Part shown: piece after piece, positions 18,754-27,114 of the stretch | Layout of the letters: every line of letters starts with the position of its first letter | How positions within the stretch are numbered: position 1 is the stretch's first letter | Assembly: GCA_905221605.1 (NCBI GenBank) | Contig: CAJNDS010002248.1 | Coordinates: 442,416 to 489,915, forward strand | Direction of reading: 5' to 3' | DNA from: Symbiodinium natans | Taxonomy: Eukaryota > Sar > Dinophyceae > Suessiales > Symbiodiniaceae | Length of the DNA stretch: 47,500 nucleotides | Made by a program: the position numbers and the translations under genes | The notes under the pieces: generated by a model | The model's database searches: none | What the model saw: only the letters and a program-made list of their open reading frames with translations | Told to the model about the DNA's origin: nothing

Positions 18754-19398
18754 ATGGACAGTGAGCAAGAAGGTGCTTTTGAGCCCCGAGGCATCCGGAG
18801 CGGCTCCAGTCTCGAGTGAAGGTGCAAGCGCTCCTGCGAGGTGGCTCAGGCGCGTGCAGTCCTTGCTTTTGATTTTCACGGAGTCCTTGACCGTGATATT
18901 CGTCAGAGCACAAACTGGCGCGACGATTGCCCAGAGTATCCGGACCGCAACATTCGCTTTTTGCAGAGGTTGAGTCAGATTACGGAGAGCAGGCAGATAT
19001 TGGTGGTGGTGCTTTCTTATTGCCGTCATTCTGACACAGTAGCTCAAGTTCTCGGCACGAGTTGCAACAGCACTGATCGGCTCATCCGTGAAGCAGGAGT
19101 TTCAGTCCTCTCGCTACTTTTTATCACCCGCAAGCCCACGGGTGAATCAGGAAAGCGGGCGCTGCTGGAGAAGGTCTTTGATATTGCTCGTTGTCCCATT
19201 GCCATTGTTGACGACAGTGCAGAAGTTGTGGACGAGTGTGCCGGAGCATCATTCATCACTCCGTTCCACATTTCTTTGGCTAAGCGCGGAACGCGAGTTT
19301 ATCCTCGATCTACGGTGCCCAGTTTTTCTGGTCTGATTGAAGCAGAAGAGTCGCTTTGCAACTGGTGTATCAACTCTGTTCCGAATTCCGAGGAGTGA
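18754..19398 (+). pseudogene. HAD-superfamily phosphatase-like ORF with in-frame TGA
   Basis: The frame from ATG 18,754 meets TGA at 18,817-18,819, then stays open to TGA at 19,396; no other ATG occurs in the long part. The motifs of a haloacid-dehalogenase-type hydrolase are in order: motif I LAFDFHGVLD (nucleophile Asp, but His where the second catalytic Asp normally sits), motif II ILVVVLSYC (Ser), a Lys region RKPTGESGKRALLEKV (motif III), and motif IV IAIVDDSAEV (paired Asp). The family hydrolyses phosphate esters using Mg2+. It sits between the primer-binding site and gag, an unusual place for an accessory gene in a copia element. Activity is doubtful because of the nonsense codon and the His in motif I. 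A non-AUG start, readthrough or splicing are alternatives. Confidence 0.65.
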
Positions 19399-19544
19399 AC
19401 GGAGTGCCTGTCCTTGAAGGAAAGTCCGGCGAAGTTTCGCCACATCCTTCCACTGTTGCACCAGTGAACGCCGTGAGCCTCGCCTCTTCCGCCAAAAGAA
19501 AGGGTGCGGTGAGCTGCTGCTAACCGCTTCCACCTCCCATAGCA

Positions 19545-22500
19545 ATGTCTTCTCCTTCTGACCCTAGCAATCAAGCCAGCTCGGTGCTTGATTTGTCAAG
19601 TGCTTCAGCCACGGCATTGCCAGGTGGTGTTGGTTCGGATAGTGGTTCGGTTGCTAGTAGTTCAGCAGTTGAGGTCCGTGAAAGGTCCCCTCCTCTGACT
19701 AGACAAGCCTTGTCTAGACCTCGCAAAACTCATGAGCACTCAAGCCCTTACCCTAATCTAACCGCTCAAGCCTCATACACACAGAACATCCTGAATGTTG
19801 GAGCCTCTCCGCAAGAGGTTTTGGATGCACAGCGTTTAGCCGCAGCGCAAGCAGCGCAACATGTTGCTGATCATGCTGAACAGTTGCATGCCGCAAGGCT
19901 AGAGCGTGTTGAGAATGAGGCTAGAGGTTTGGTTGAATCCACCGTTGAGCAAATGCGTGAGCAGTTGCAACAGTACGAACATGGCTATGATGAGATCCTT
20001 CAACAGGGTCGAATCTTGGAAGAACAGCTCTCTGTAGCTAAGGCCGAGCTAAGCAAGGCCGAAGCAGAACTTCAGGTCGCTCGTGCAGGGTACCAAGAGC
20101 TTGAAGCCGCCCTAACCAGCTGCCGGGGTGACAACAACTTGCTGAACTTCCAAAACACCCAGCTACGTGTCGAGTTGCAAGTCAAAGACCGCGAGATTCA
20201 GAGACTTCGCCAGGCTGCTGCAAGCGCCACGAGTCCTGGGTCTTCGCCTCCAACGTCTGCTCCTCGCCAGCCAGATAAGCCGCCGGTACTTGCGTCAAGT
20301 GCATGCTCTGGTGGGTTTAGTTGGGTACATAACGGTTCTAATGAGGATAGTAGTGGTGCACCTTCATTGCCGCAAGTTGTCAATGAGTCAGCCCCTTGCC
20401 CTCCTGCGCCCGTTACCGATCCTCGTGTTGATCAGTTGATTGATGTCGTACAGCAACTGCTTGCCCAAAGAAATGGCACGGATCCAGGATGCAATGATGC
20501 ATCTCCTGTTCATGAGATCGAAGAGCCTGAAAGGCAAGAGAAGCATATTGTTGACAGCCGAGCTTTGTTACATCTCAAGCTTGAGCCGGTTCCTTCCGAC
20601 GCTGCTGGTTTCCGAGCCTGGAAAAACGCGTTGTTGGTCCAGATTGCCAAGCTTGACATGTCAGGCGAAGGTTTGGTTGTTGCATGGTTGTCTCGGTCTT
20701 TCACAGCTGAAAAAGAAGAGCTTACTGAATCAGGTCTTCTTCCTCGCCTTGATGCTTGGATTGCTGGAGAGATGACTTCCATGCGTGTGTTGAAGCAAGT
20801 GACTGAGTTGGCGCAAGAAGTTATCGCCTACGTTGAGTTGTGTGGCCAGACAGGGTCCCAGCCGAAAGGTCGATGCATGCTTGCTCTTCTTGCTCGTCAT
20901 TTCAGCATTGACCGCGTTCGAGGCACTGTGCTGACTGCTTCAACGTTGTTCCAGGTCGAAATTGGAGGAAACTCCATTCGAGATCTCCGGGATTTTGTGC
21001 AGCGCGTTCGGACTGTTCTGTATTCAATCCCAATAGGACAGAGGCCGGATGATCGCCTCACTGGCGAATGGCTCTTCCACCGTGTGAAGCACATTAGGAA
21101 GCTAGAACGTGTCATTGATGACATCAGAGAATCTGCGCCAGAATCCCGTCGTCGTGAGTGGAGTTACCTATGGAACAAGATACAAGACGTCATCGTTCAA
21201 GAACGAGAAGACACCAATGCTCAGTCGGTAATCAAGTCCCTGCAGATTGCAGCTCCGCAGGCAAAGGCCAGGGGGGTACCTGCTGAGACCGAAGAGCCAC
21301 CGCGAAGTCCTCCAGCGCCCAAGACTCCGCCAGAGGCTCCAGTGTCTACAACCCCAGCACCAACCCCTGAGCCTGAGGCGAGAGCAAAGCCAAAAGCAAA
21401 AAGCATGTCAGATGCAGAAAAGGCTAAGACGCCTTGCATTTTCTTCAGGATGGCATCTGGTTGCATGCACGGAGAGGACTGCAAGTACAGTCATGACCCT
21501 GATAAGACCCCTAAGGTTGACCCTAAGTCTAAGCCTAAGGCCGCCGCTCCCAAACCCAAATCCACAGGAGCCGTTGCGAAGGCAGTCGTGGCAATGATTG
21601 CCGCCTCAAGCGTGTGCAACATCCCTGGAAGCAACGCCTTAAGCGTTGGGTGGGCTGCGCACACAGCTGCTGGTCGGCATCTTGGATCGGCGCGGGCGTT
21701 GGCAGACCGGGGAATTCCGTCGGAGTCATACAGGTCGTTTCTTGCGCGCTCAGCGAGCCTTGTTACGTTCCACGCAGGCGGTGGACCTCAGCCCGGTTCG
21801 CAGAGCTTGGGATTTGCGTCCGACAATATGCCTCTCGCCATTCACTACATGTTGGACAACTGCCCAGTTGTTCGAAGCACTGGCTTGGATGTTGAATCTG
21901 GGAAGGCCTTCATATGGTTACCTGGTTCCCTTCCATTCTTCGCGCATGACTTGTCTAAGCTTCGGGTCGACTGCGCCGAAGAAGCCAAGCTTTATGCCAA
22001 GCGCACAGATGAGCATGTGCCGATCTTCACCAGCAAATGTCAGTTTGTCCATGGTCTTGCTGCGTCAGCTGATTCTCTTGACGAGTCGGGTGAGGAATGC
22101 CAAGAGCCTTCGCGTCCCGTTGCCCATGATCCAGCTGAAGAGTATGCCAAAGACCTCCTAACAAAGCGTGGTGATATTCAGCCCAATCAAGTTCGTAAGA
22201 TCTTTGGACTTATGAAACGCGTTTCCGCATCCCGAGGGATTGAGCCGAGCGATGACACGTCCTTTGCAGTAGGTTGCTTCCGTCGAGGTGGTGTGGTCGG
22301 TCTACTGAAGTCCAAGAAAGGGGTCATCTGGTTTTCCGCCAAAGATCGACTTCGTGCCACGAAGCCTTGGACTGGTGTTCGACTTGCGATGGTCTTGTGT
22401 GCGGCAACAGATCCTGCTTCTCTCGAGCATGATGTTTTGGATGCTCTCATAGGAGTTGGGTTTCTACTGGACAATCTTCCGCTGGTTGATGTCATTCCCG

Positions 22501-22928
22501 CAGAAGTTGATTCGTCCGAGATACCTTCCTCTTCGTCAGGGGGGTTACCCAAAGAACATCTTATCGAAGCAAGCCCTGATGGTCCTGCTGCATCTGCACT
22601 TCCTGAAGGGGACAAGCCTCTAGATTTGAGTCCACCTGGATTCCCCGTTGTGGATGATGCACATGTCAGTGATCGAGTTCGCAAACTGAGAGATGAAGCT
22701 GTAAGTGTGAAGCATCGCTTCTTCCGTGATGTGTGCAATCAATCCAAGCTCTTGTCCAGAAGAGTGTGTCGCAAGCCTCGTGATGAGGACTCTGCGCCCG
22801 CGTTGCTGGAAGCCTCGGAATTTGGAGAAGTCATCGCAGCTGATCACATTCATGTGTTCAAGTCACTCAGCGACTCCAACGCTCCCGGAAGAGAGTATGT
22901 TGTGTTCGAGCAGTGCCCTGTTCAATGA
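19545..22928 (+). CDS. Gag-protease-truncated integrase polyprotein of element 1 (1127 aa)
   Basis: ATG at 19,545 (context AGCAATGT). In order: Ser-rich N terminus; a long coiled coil at roughly residues 90-225; a capsid-like helical region at about 345-560; a CCCH zinc finger near 630 (C-x8-C-x5-C-x3-H, starting CIFFRMASGC) in place of the usual retroviral knuckle; and a retropepsin-like segment AAHTAAGRHL...VTFHAGGGPQPG, where the catalytic DTG reads HTA. Next comes a stretch with FAVGCFRRGGVVGLL that matches the start of the oxygenase-like domain in element 2. The integrase begins with a CRKP...SEFGEVIAADHIHV segment holding the first catalytic Asp. The frame stops 27 codons later, losing the rest of integrase and all of RT-RNase H. 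Gag may still form particles; pol functions would come in trans. Confidence 0.82.
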   Translation: MSSPSDPSNQASSVLDLSSASATALPGGVGSDSGSVASSSAVEVRERSPPLTRQALSRPRKTHEHSSPYPNLTAQASYTQNILNVGASPQEVLDAQRLAAAQAAQHVADHAEQLHAARLERVENEARGLVESTVEQMREQLQQYEHGYDEILQQGRILEEQLSVAKAELSKAEAELQVARAGYQELEAALTSCRGDNNLLNFQNTQLRVELQVKDREIQRLRQAAASATSPGSSPPTSAPRQPDKPPVLASSACSGGFSWVHNGSNEDSSGAPSLPQVVNESAPCPPAPVTDPRVDQLIDVVQQLLAQRNGTDPGCNDASPVHEIEEPERQEKHIVDSRALLHLKLEPVPSDAAGFRAWKNALLVQIAKLDMSGEGLVVAWLSRSFTAEKEELTESGLLPRLDAWIAGEMTSMRVLKQVTELAQEVIAYVELCGQTGSQPKGRCMLALLARHFSIDRVRGTVLTASTLFQVEIGGNSIRDLRDFVQRVRTVLYSIPIGQRPDDRLTGEWLFHRVKHIRKLERVIDDIRESAPESRRREWSYLWNKIQDVIVQEREDTNAQSVIKSLQIAAPQAKARGVPAETEEPPRSPPAPKTPPEAPVSTTPAPTPEPEARAKPKAKSMSDAEKAKTPCIFFRMASGCMHGEDCKYSHDPDKTPKVDPKSKPKAAAPKPKSTGAVAKAVVAMIAASSVCNIPGSNALSVGWAAHTAAGRHLGSARALADRGIPSESYRSFLARSASLVTFHAGGGPQPGSQSLGFASDNMPLAIHYMLDNCPVVRSTGLDVESGKAFIWLPGSLPFFAHDLSKLRVDCAEEAKLYAKRTDEHVPIFTSKCQFVHGLAASADSLDESGEECQEPSRPVAHDPAEEYAKDLLTKRGDIQPNQVRKIFGLMKRVSASRGIEPSDDTSFAVGCFRRGGVVGLLKSKKGVIWFSAKDRLRATKPWTGVRLAMVLCAATDPASLEHDVLDALIGVGFLLDNLPLVDVIPAEVDSSEIPSSSSGGLPKEHLIEASPDGPAASALPEGDKPLDLSPPGFPVVDDAHVSDRVRKLRDEAVSVKHRFFRDVCNQSKLLSRRVCRKPRDEDSAPALLEASEFGEVIAADHIHVFKSLSDSNAPGREYVVFEQCPVQ

Positions 22929-23853
22929 CGCGTTGCCTTTACTTGAAGTTTGGCAAACCGTGATTCTTGGCATCAAGCTTTTTGTGTCATGCAAATAATG
23001 AAGCTTGTGTCGCCATTATCCGAAAGGATATTCAGCTAAGCTGAGAAAGGTAATCCTTTGACGAAGGCCCTTTCAATCCGGAAATGGGCTCACGCACTAA
23101 AGTTGCTGCGCATTTCTACTAAACATCTGCCAGATGTTCCCAGCTAAGTGTGTTCGCCATCACCTAAAGCTTTGTTACAATTGCCTCTGGTGATAATGTT
23201 GCGATGGTTGTTCAGCTGAGCGATACTTCCATCACTGTGCAACTTGCAGACACTCGGATGCCCAGCGGCCGCTCTCTTCATCCTTGTGTCATCCGAATGA
23301 GCTCTTGAAGAACTCGTTCCTAAACCACTGCCTATCCTCAATCTTGCACTGTGTGATGTCGGTGTTTGGCTGCTGCCTAGCGCCACTCTGACTCTGCGTG
23401 AGCACAGCTGTGCTTCTGATTGGGAGTAGTCACGAGTAGTCTTGTACAGTATCCATCATCGTGCTTTTGCAGACACTTGGATATGGGCCATCATCCCTGT
23501 GTCATCTGAATGAGTTCTTGAGGATCTCGTTCTGCACTCCTTGCCTGCCCTCAGCCTTGCACTGCGTTGTGTCAGTGTACGGCTGCTCCCAAGCGCCGCT
23601 CTGACTCCGCCTGAGCACAGTCCTGCACCGGTTGAGAGTAGTTTTGTATAGATCGCAGGTAGAATTACCTAGTCTGCGTTTCAGCCTGATCACCTGAGAT
23701 ACTGGATTCAATTTGTACATGGCTAAGCCTGTACTTCAATCGACAGTAGGTTTGGCTGCAGAGTTGAGCTCGTAGCTGTTGCTTCCTGAAGTCCAGAATC
23801 GAGCTTCAAATGAGCTCTAGGACTTGAGAGTCTGCAAACATGAAGGGGGGAGT
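22929..23853 (+). other. Non-coding 3' part of element 1 with a diverged tandem duplication
   Basis: No long frame. Two related units, starting at 23,246 and 23,469 with GCAGACACT(C/T)GGAT, run about 190-220 bp each and share blocks such as GTGTCATC(C/T)GAATGAG. Pol would normally occupy this space. The stretch may hold packaging or replication signals kept by a non-autonomous element. Confidence 0.65.
23844..23852 (+). promoter_or_regulatory. Polypurine tract of element 1
   Basis: AGGGGGGAG directly upstream of the 3' LTR, the expected site of plus-strand priming. Confidence 0.7.
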
Positions 23854-24063
23854 TGTGAATTTACGGGTATCCTCCTTGTATAGTCATGTTGTGCAGACCA
23901 GGACTACGACCTGCCGTCACCTTTTTGGCTCAAGATGAAAAAGGGCCGCTCTGAAAGCGGGTTGTACGTAGGGTCGAGGGCTGTGTTGATCCCCAACCCT
24001 TTGTGGTTCTCCCTCTTGTTGCCTTGTTCCCTTAGCTCAGGCATCAGAGTTTTGAGTCTTTCA
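23854..24063 (+). repeat. 3' LTR of element 1
   Basis: 210 bp, same as the 5' LTR apart from the fourth base. The DinoSL-like segment recurs at 23,913-23,934. Confidence 0.9.
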
Positions 24064-24744
24064 ACTTTATAGCCTAATTTAGGATCCTTATAGCCCAATT
24101 TAGGGCTCTTATCACTCTACTTATCACTAGGGGGCCCCACCAGGGTTTAGGCCCTAAACCCTAAACCCTAAACCCTAGAAGCCTATAAGCCTGTAAGAAG
24201 AAGCTACCGGCAACAAAACGTCGCATCCCGCGGGTGGCCGTTGCCACTTTGTGCTCCTTGCACTGCTGCCATTGGCGCCTTGGGAAGGGTTCATGGGTTT
24301 AGGGTTTAGGGTTACGGGTTTAGGGTTTAGGGTTTAGGGTTTAGGGTTTAGGGTTACGCTTATTTCAAATACGAGATACTGGGCGCTTATTGAACTGCGT
24401 CGCTCTTTGCATGTAGTTTGCTAGACAGTAACTCCTCGCCTCCGCCTGTAACTGTCCGTTTCTTTGGGGATTTGGCCATGGCTTGTAGGGCTAGTCCAGG
24501 TTTCAGTGGACCTGTTCAATGAGTTTCCCTAACCCGAAACCCGAAACGCTAAACCTAAGGGTTCACAAGGTCTCTTGGAGTGCCATTTGCTTTGGGAGCT
24601 CAAGACAGCATGTAATTTGGTAGGTTTAGAGTCGCACGTCCCCTTGTTATGGTCTGATTGCAGCCCCTTCTTTCTGAGGATTCTCAAAAAGGTTTAGGGT
24701 TTAGGGTTTAGGGTTTAGGGTTTAGGGTTTAGGGTTTAGGGTTT
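24064..24744. repeat. Spacer between the two retroelements
   Basis: Starts with the right half of an inverted repeat interrupted by element 1 (ACTAGGGGGCCCCACC at 24,126-24,141 mirrors the left flank). It contains CCCTAAA/TTTAGGG arrays at 24,150-24,175, 24,298-24,355 and 24,690-24,744. A possible coding patch at about 24,198-24,290 (KKLPATKRRIPRVAVATL) is too weak to call. Confidence 0.6.
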
Positions 24745-24871
24745 ACTCGGTATGCATGCGTCAGAAGGGGCAAGATGCCCGATGGACCGCAGCTTGGCAG
24801 GCCATCAAACTTCGTTAGCGAGAGAGAGAGTTAAAAGTGCTTGACCTCTGAGATTCATTCGATCTTTGAGC
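24745..24871 (+). repeat. 5' LTR of element 2
   Basis: 127 bp, starts ACTCGGTATGCATGCG and ends ATCTTTGAGC. No TG...CA ends at these limits. The copy at 35,439 appears identical. Confidence 0.85.
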
Positions 24872-24883
24872 TGGTAGCGGAGC
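24872..24883 (+). promoter_or_regulatory. Primer-binding site of element 2
   Basis: TGGTAGCGGAGC begins at the first base after the LTR, a TGG start as expected for tRNA priming. The tRNA was not identified. Confidence 0.5.
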
Positions 24884-24903
24884 TTCTGCTACGAGCAGGG
24901 GCG

Positions 24904-27114
24904 ATGATGCATCCAGCAAAGTTCCTTGCAATGGCCCTTTTGTGCGGGCCCCCGGGTGTGCTCAGTCATGGTGAGGGACAGCTAAGAGCTCCTCTCCCCA
25001 TCACTGAACCAGCCGGGCTAAGTCCCAACCGGATCTCAGCCGAAGCCGTGAGCGACGCGCTGTCACGTACTTTGCGTAGCGAGGCTACAGAAGCGACTGA
25101 TGGTGCATTTGCTTCACACGTACAGAGACTTCGCCTGATTGTGTTGGGCCTCTTTGCAGGAGCATGTTTTATGATTGTTGGATGTATGTTCCACCCGCCT
25201 GGTGGAGGAGGAGGAGCCCAAGCCAACATGCGCGTACCCCCGAGGTGGGAGCCAGCAATGGAGACCACCCTTCCGTTCAGGACGTGGATGCAGGACTTGA
25301 TGCTGTGGACGATTTGCACCGACCTCACGCCGCCGCAGCAGACAGCGGCCATCATCTCTCAGCTTGGAGGAGCAGCCAGGGAACTGGCCAGGACGCTAAC
25401 GCCAGCTGAAGTATACCAAGGAGGTGTAGTACACGGACAGCATGTTGATCCTGTGAGTTTCTTGCTTCATGGCCTTAGTGCCCGATTCGCGCCGCTAGAT
25501 GAGGAGAACAGACTACGTGCAGTGCAAGACCTTTTATCTTTCTCCAGACGTCAAGGTGAGACCATAGATGCGTTGATATCAAGGTTTGACATCACCCGTC
25601 AGATGGCCCACCGTGAAGGAGGAGGAGCCATCTCAATCGAAACAGCTGCGCTGATCCTACTCCGTGCATGCGCAGTGACAAGCGAGCAGTTTCAGACGTT
25701 GACGCAGCCTTTCGGATTGCGATTGCCAATGTCAGACCCCGAGTTTCAGCAGATGTGCCATCATTTGCGAAGATTGGCTCACATCGTGGACCGCCATCCG
25801 AATAACATTGCGTCAGGACTGCGACAGCATTCACACTTCAGTCAGACGTATCTTGCAGAGGCCGACACTGGTTCTTCCCACTCAAGTGAGCCGTGGCTCC
25901 ACCAACCTCGCAGTGGTGATTGGAGCAACCCCGGAGGCATGGGGTCGTTGAGCCAGACGGATTGGGCCTTTCAGGCAACTGTGACTGAAGGAGGCTACTC
26001 GGAGACTGACTCTGCTACGAGCAGCGACCAAGACGAGCCCATCGCCATGGACGACTTGCAAGGCATGACGAACAGTCAAGCGGATGAGTACTTGTTTGGT
26101 CAATATCAGCAAGCCAAGAAGAGGTGGCGACGCTTCACTGAGAAGCCTGTTCGAGCCCTGAGGCGAACGTTGCGCAGAAAAGGCAAAGGCAAGGGCAAGC
26201 GAGGAGGTAGTTATGTCAACATTCCAGAGCTCTTGCAACAGTCAGCCTATTTCCGGTCTAAGGGTAAGGGGGGCAATAGTTCAGGGAAAGGGTTTGGTAG
26301 GAAGCAGAATCCGTGCGGCAGGGACGGTGAGCCTTTGCGTTGCAGCACCTGCGGGTCAGCGTACCATCTGCGTGCCAGATGCCCTCGTAGGAGCGACGGT
26401 GCGCCTGGCCCCAGTAGTTCATCCCAGTCCTCACAACCCCAACGTAGTGCCCCTACATATACTGTAGAGTCAGCGAGCGCTGGGATGCACTTTGCCGCGT
26501 TCGAGACAGAAAGCTCATGGGTTCCTGTAACGCCTCGCTCAGGTGTCTCAAGCAGAACTGAGGCAGTTCGGTCTGAGACAACTCAGCCCTCTCAGCCAAC
26601 CGCCAGGACCACGCAGCAAGGCCCTGTAGAGATGCACCAACTGACGCCTGATCCCTGGACCCAGACTGCCGACCCCTGGATGCAGTGGCTGAACGATGCC
26701 GAGCCAGCGAGGCCACAGCATCAGGCCCGCGCAGGCTCAGAGTGGCCTGATAGATGGGTTGTTCCGGGTATAGGTGACGTAGGCCCCTCGCAGTCCTTCA
26801 GTGATAGGTTGGGTTTAGGCTTTGGACCCTACAGTCTACCCCCTGTTTTGAATCAGCCGTTGCGAACAGCTGATGTGCAAGGACCGAGCGGCAGTCTTGG
26901 CAGCACAATGCAACAGAACATCGCACAGGTTCAGGCCCAACAACTGCAGTCTCGCAATCCATCACGTTCGCACCGGGGCAGCGACTCAGTGCCCTCAGTG
27001 TTCATGCAGTTCTCCGGCATTGCTCACAACACGCCCTATCAAGAGGCTTCGCAGGCGCATGCAGGAACCATGTTCAGCAATCCCAAGTGCCAACTTTCCA
27101 GGCAGCCCCAGTAG
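24904..27114 (+). CDS. Gag of element 2, with hydrophobic N terminus and zinc knuckle (736 aa)
   Basis: The first ATG is at 24,904, 32 bases past the LTR; the frame is open upstream into the LTR but without ATG. Residues 1-20 are hydrophobic (MMHPAKFLAMALLCGPPG) like a signal peptide, and residues about 77-96 form a clear membrane helix (LIVLGLFAGACFMIVGCMF), both unusual in Gag. A capsid-like helical region follows (about 115-320, with PFRTWMQDLMLWT). Then come an acidic stretch, a Lys/Arg/Gly-rich patch and a CCHC knuckle at residues 480-493 (CSTCGSAYHLRARC, C-x2-C-x4-H-x4-C), which binds nucleic acid in this family. The C-terminal 240 residues are Ser/Pro/Gln-rich. The frame ends 28 bases into the next ORF, which lies at -1. 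Confidence 0.85.
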   Translation: MMHPAKFLAMALLCGPPGVLSHGEGQLRAPLPITEPAGLSPNRISAEAVSDALSRTLRSEATEATDGAFASHVQRLRLIVLGLFAGACFMIVGCMFHPPGGGGGAQANMRVPPRWEPAMETTLPFRTWMQDLMLWTICTDLTPPQQTAAIISQLGGAARELARTLTPAEVYQGGVVHGQHVDPVSFLLHGLSARFAPLDEENRLRAVQDLLSFSRRQGETIDALISRFDITRQMAHREGGGAISIETAALILLRACAVTSEQFQTLTQPFGLRLPMSDPEFQQMCHHLRRLAHIVDRHPNNIASGLRQHSHFSQTYLAEADTGSSHSSEPWLHQPRSGDWSNPGGMGSLSQTDWAFQATVTEGGYSETDSATSSDQDEPIAMDDLQGMTNSQADEYLFGQYQQAKKRWRRFTEKPVRALRRTLRRKGKGKGKRGGSYVNIPELLQQSAYFRSKGKGGNSSGKGFGRKQNPCGRDGEPLRCSTCGSAYHLRARCPRRSDGAPGPSSSSQSSQPQRSAPTYTVESASAGMHFAAFETESSWVPVTPRSGVSSRTEAVRSETTQPSQPTARTTQQGPVEMHQLTPDPWTQTADPWMQWLNDAEPARPQHQARAGSEWPDRWVVPGIGDVGPSQSFSDRLGLGFGPYSLPPVLNQPLRTADVQGPSGSLGSTMQQNIAQVQAQQLQSRNPSRSHRGSDSVPSVFMQFSGIAHNTPYQEASQAHAGTMFSNPKCQLSRQPQ

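Larger units (their letters stand above)
18481..24063 (+). mobile_element. Copia-like LTR retroelement 1, non-autonomous, with DinoSL-like sequence in its LTRs
   Basis: Two 210-bp direct repeats beginning TG and ending CA (18,481-18,690 and 23,854-24,063) differ at one base that I can see. A primer-binding-like TGGTTATCAGG follows the left LTR by two bases, and a polypurine tract (AAGGGGGGAG) lies just before the right LTR. Inside are a small ORF from the LTR, a HAD-phosphatase-like ORF, and a gag-protease ORF that ends inside the integrase core. Reverse transcriptase and RNase H are absent, so the element needs enzymes from elsewhere, yet near-identical LTRs imply recent movement. Copia placement rests on protease-integrase order and resemblance to element 2. 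No clear target-site duplication is visible. Confidence 0.88.

Noticed and set aside
18476-24070. Target-site duplication for element 1
   Set aside because: The bases outside the LTRs (TAAGT and ACTTT) do not match; any similarity stems from the flanking palindrome.
24841-24903. Gag starting in the LTR of element 2
   Set aside because: The upstream extension has no ATG (TTG only) and overlaps the LTR and primer-binding site; ATG 24,904 is the simpler start.
24966-25355. Antisense frames within element 2 and element 1 ORFs
   Set aside because: Shadows of long coding frames; no domains or independent signals.
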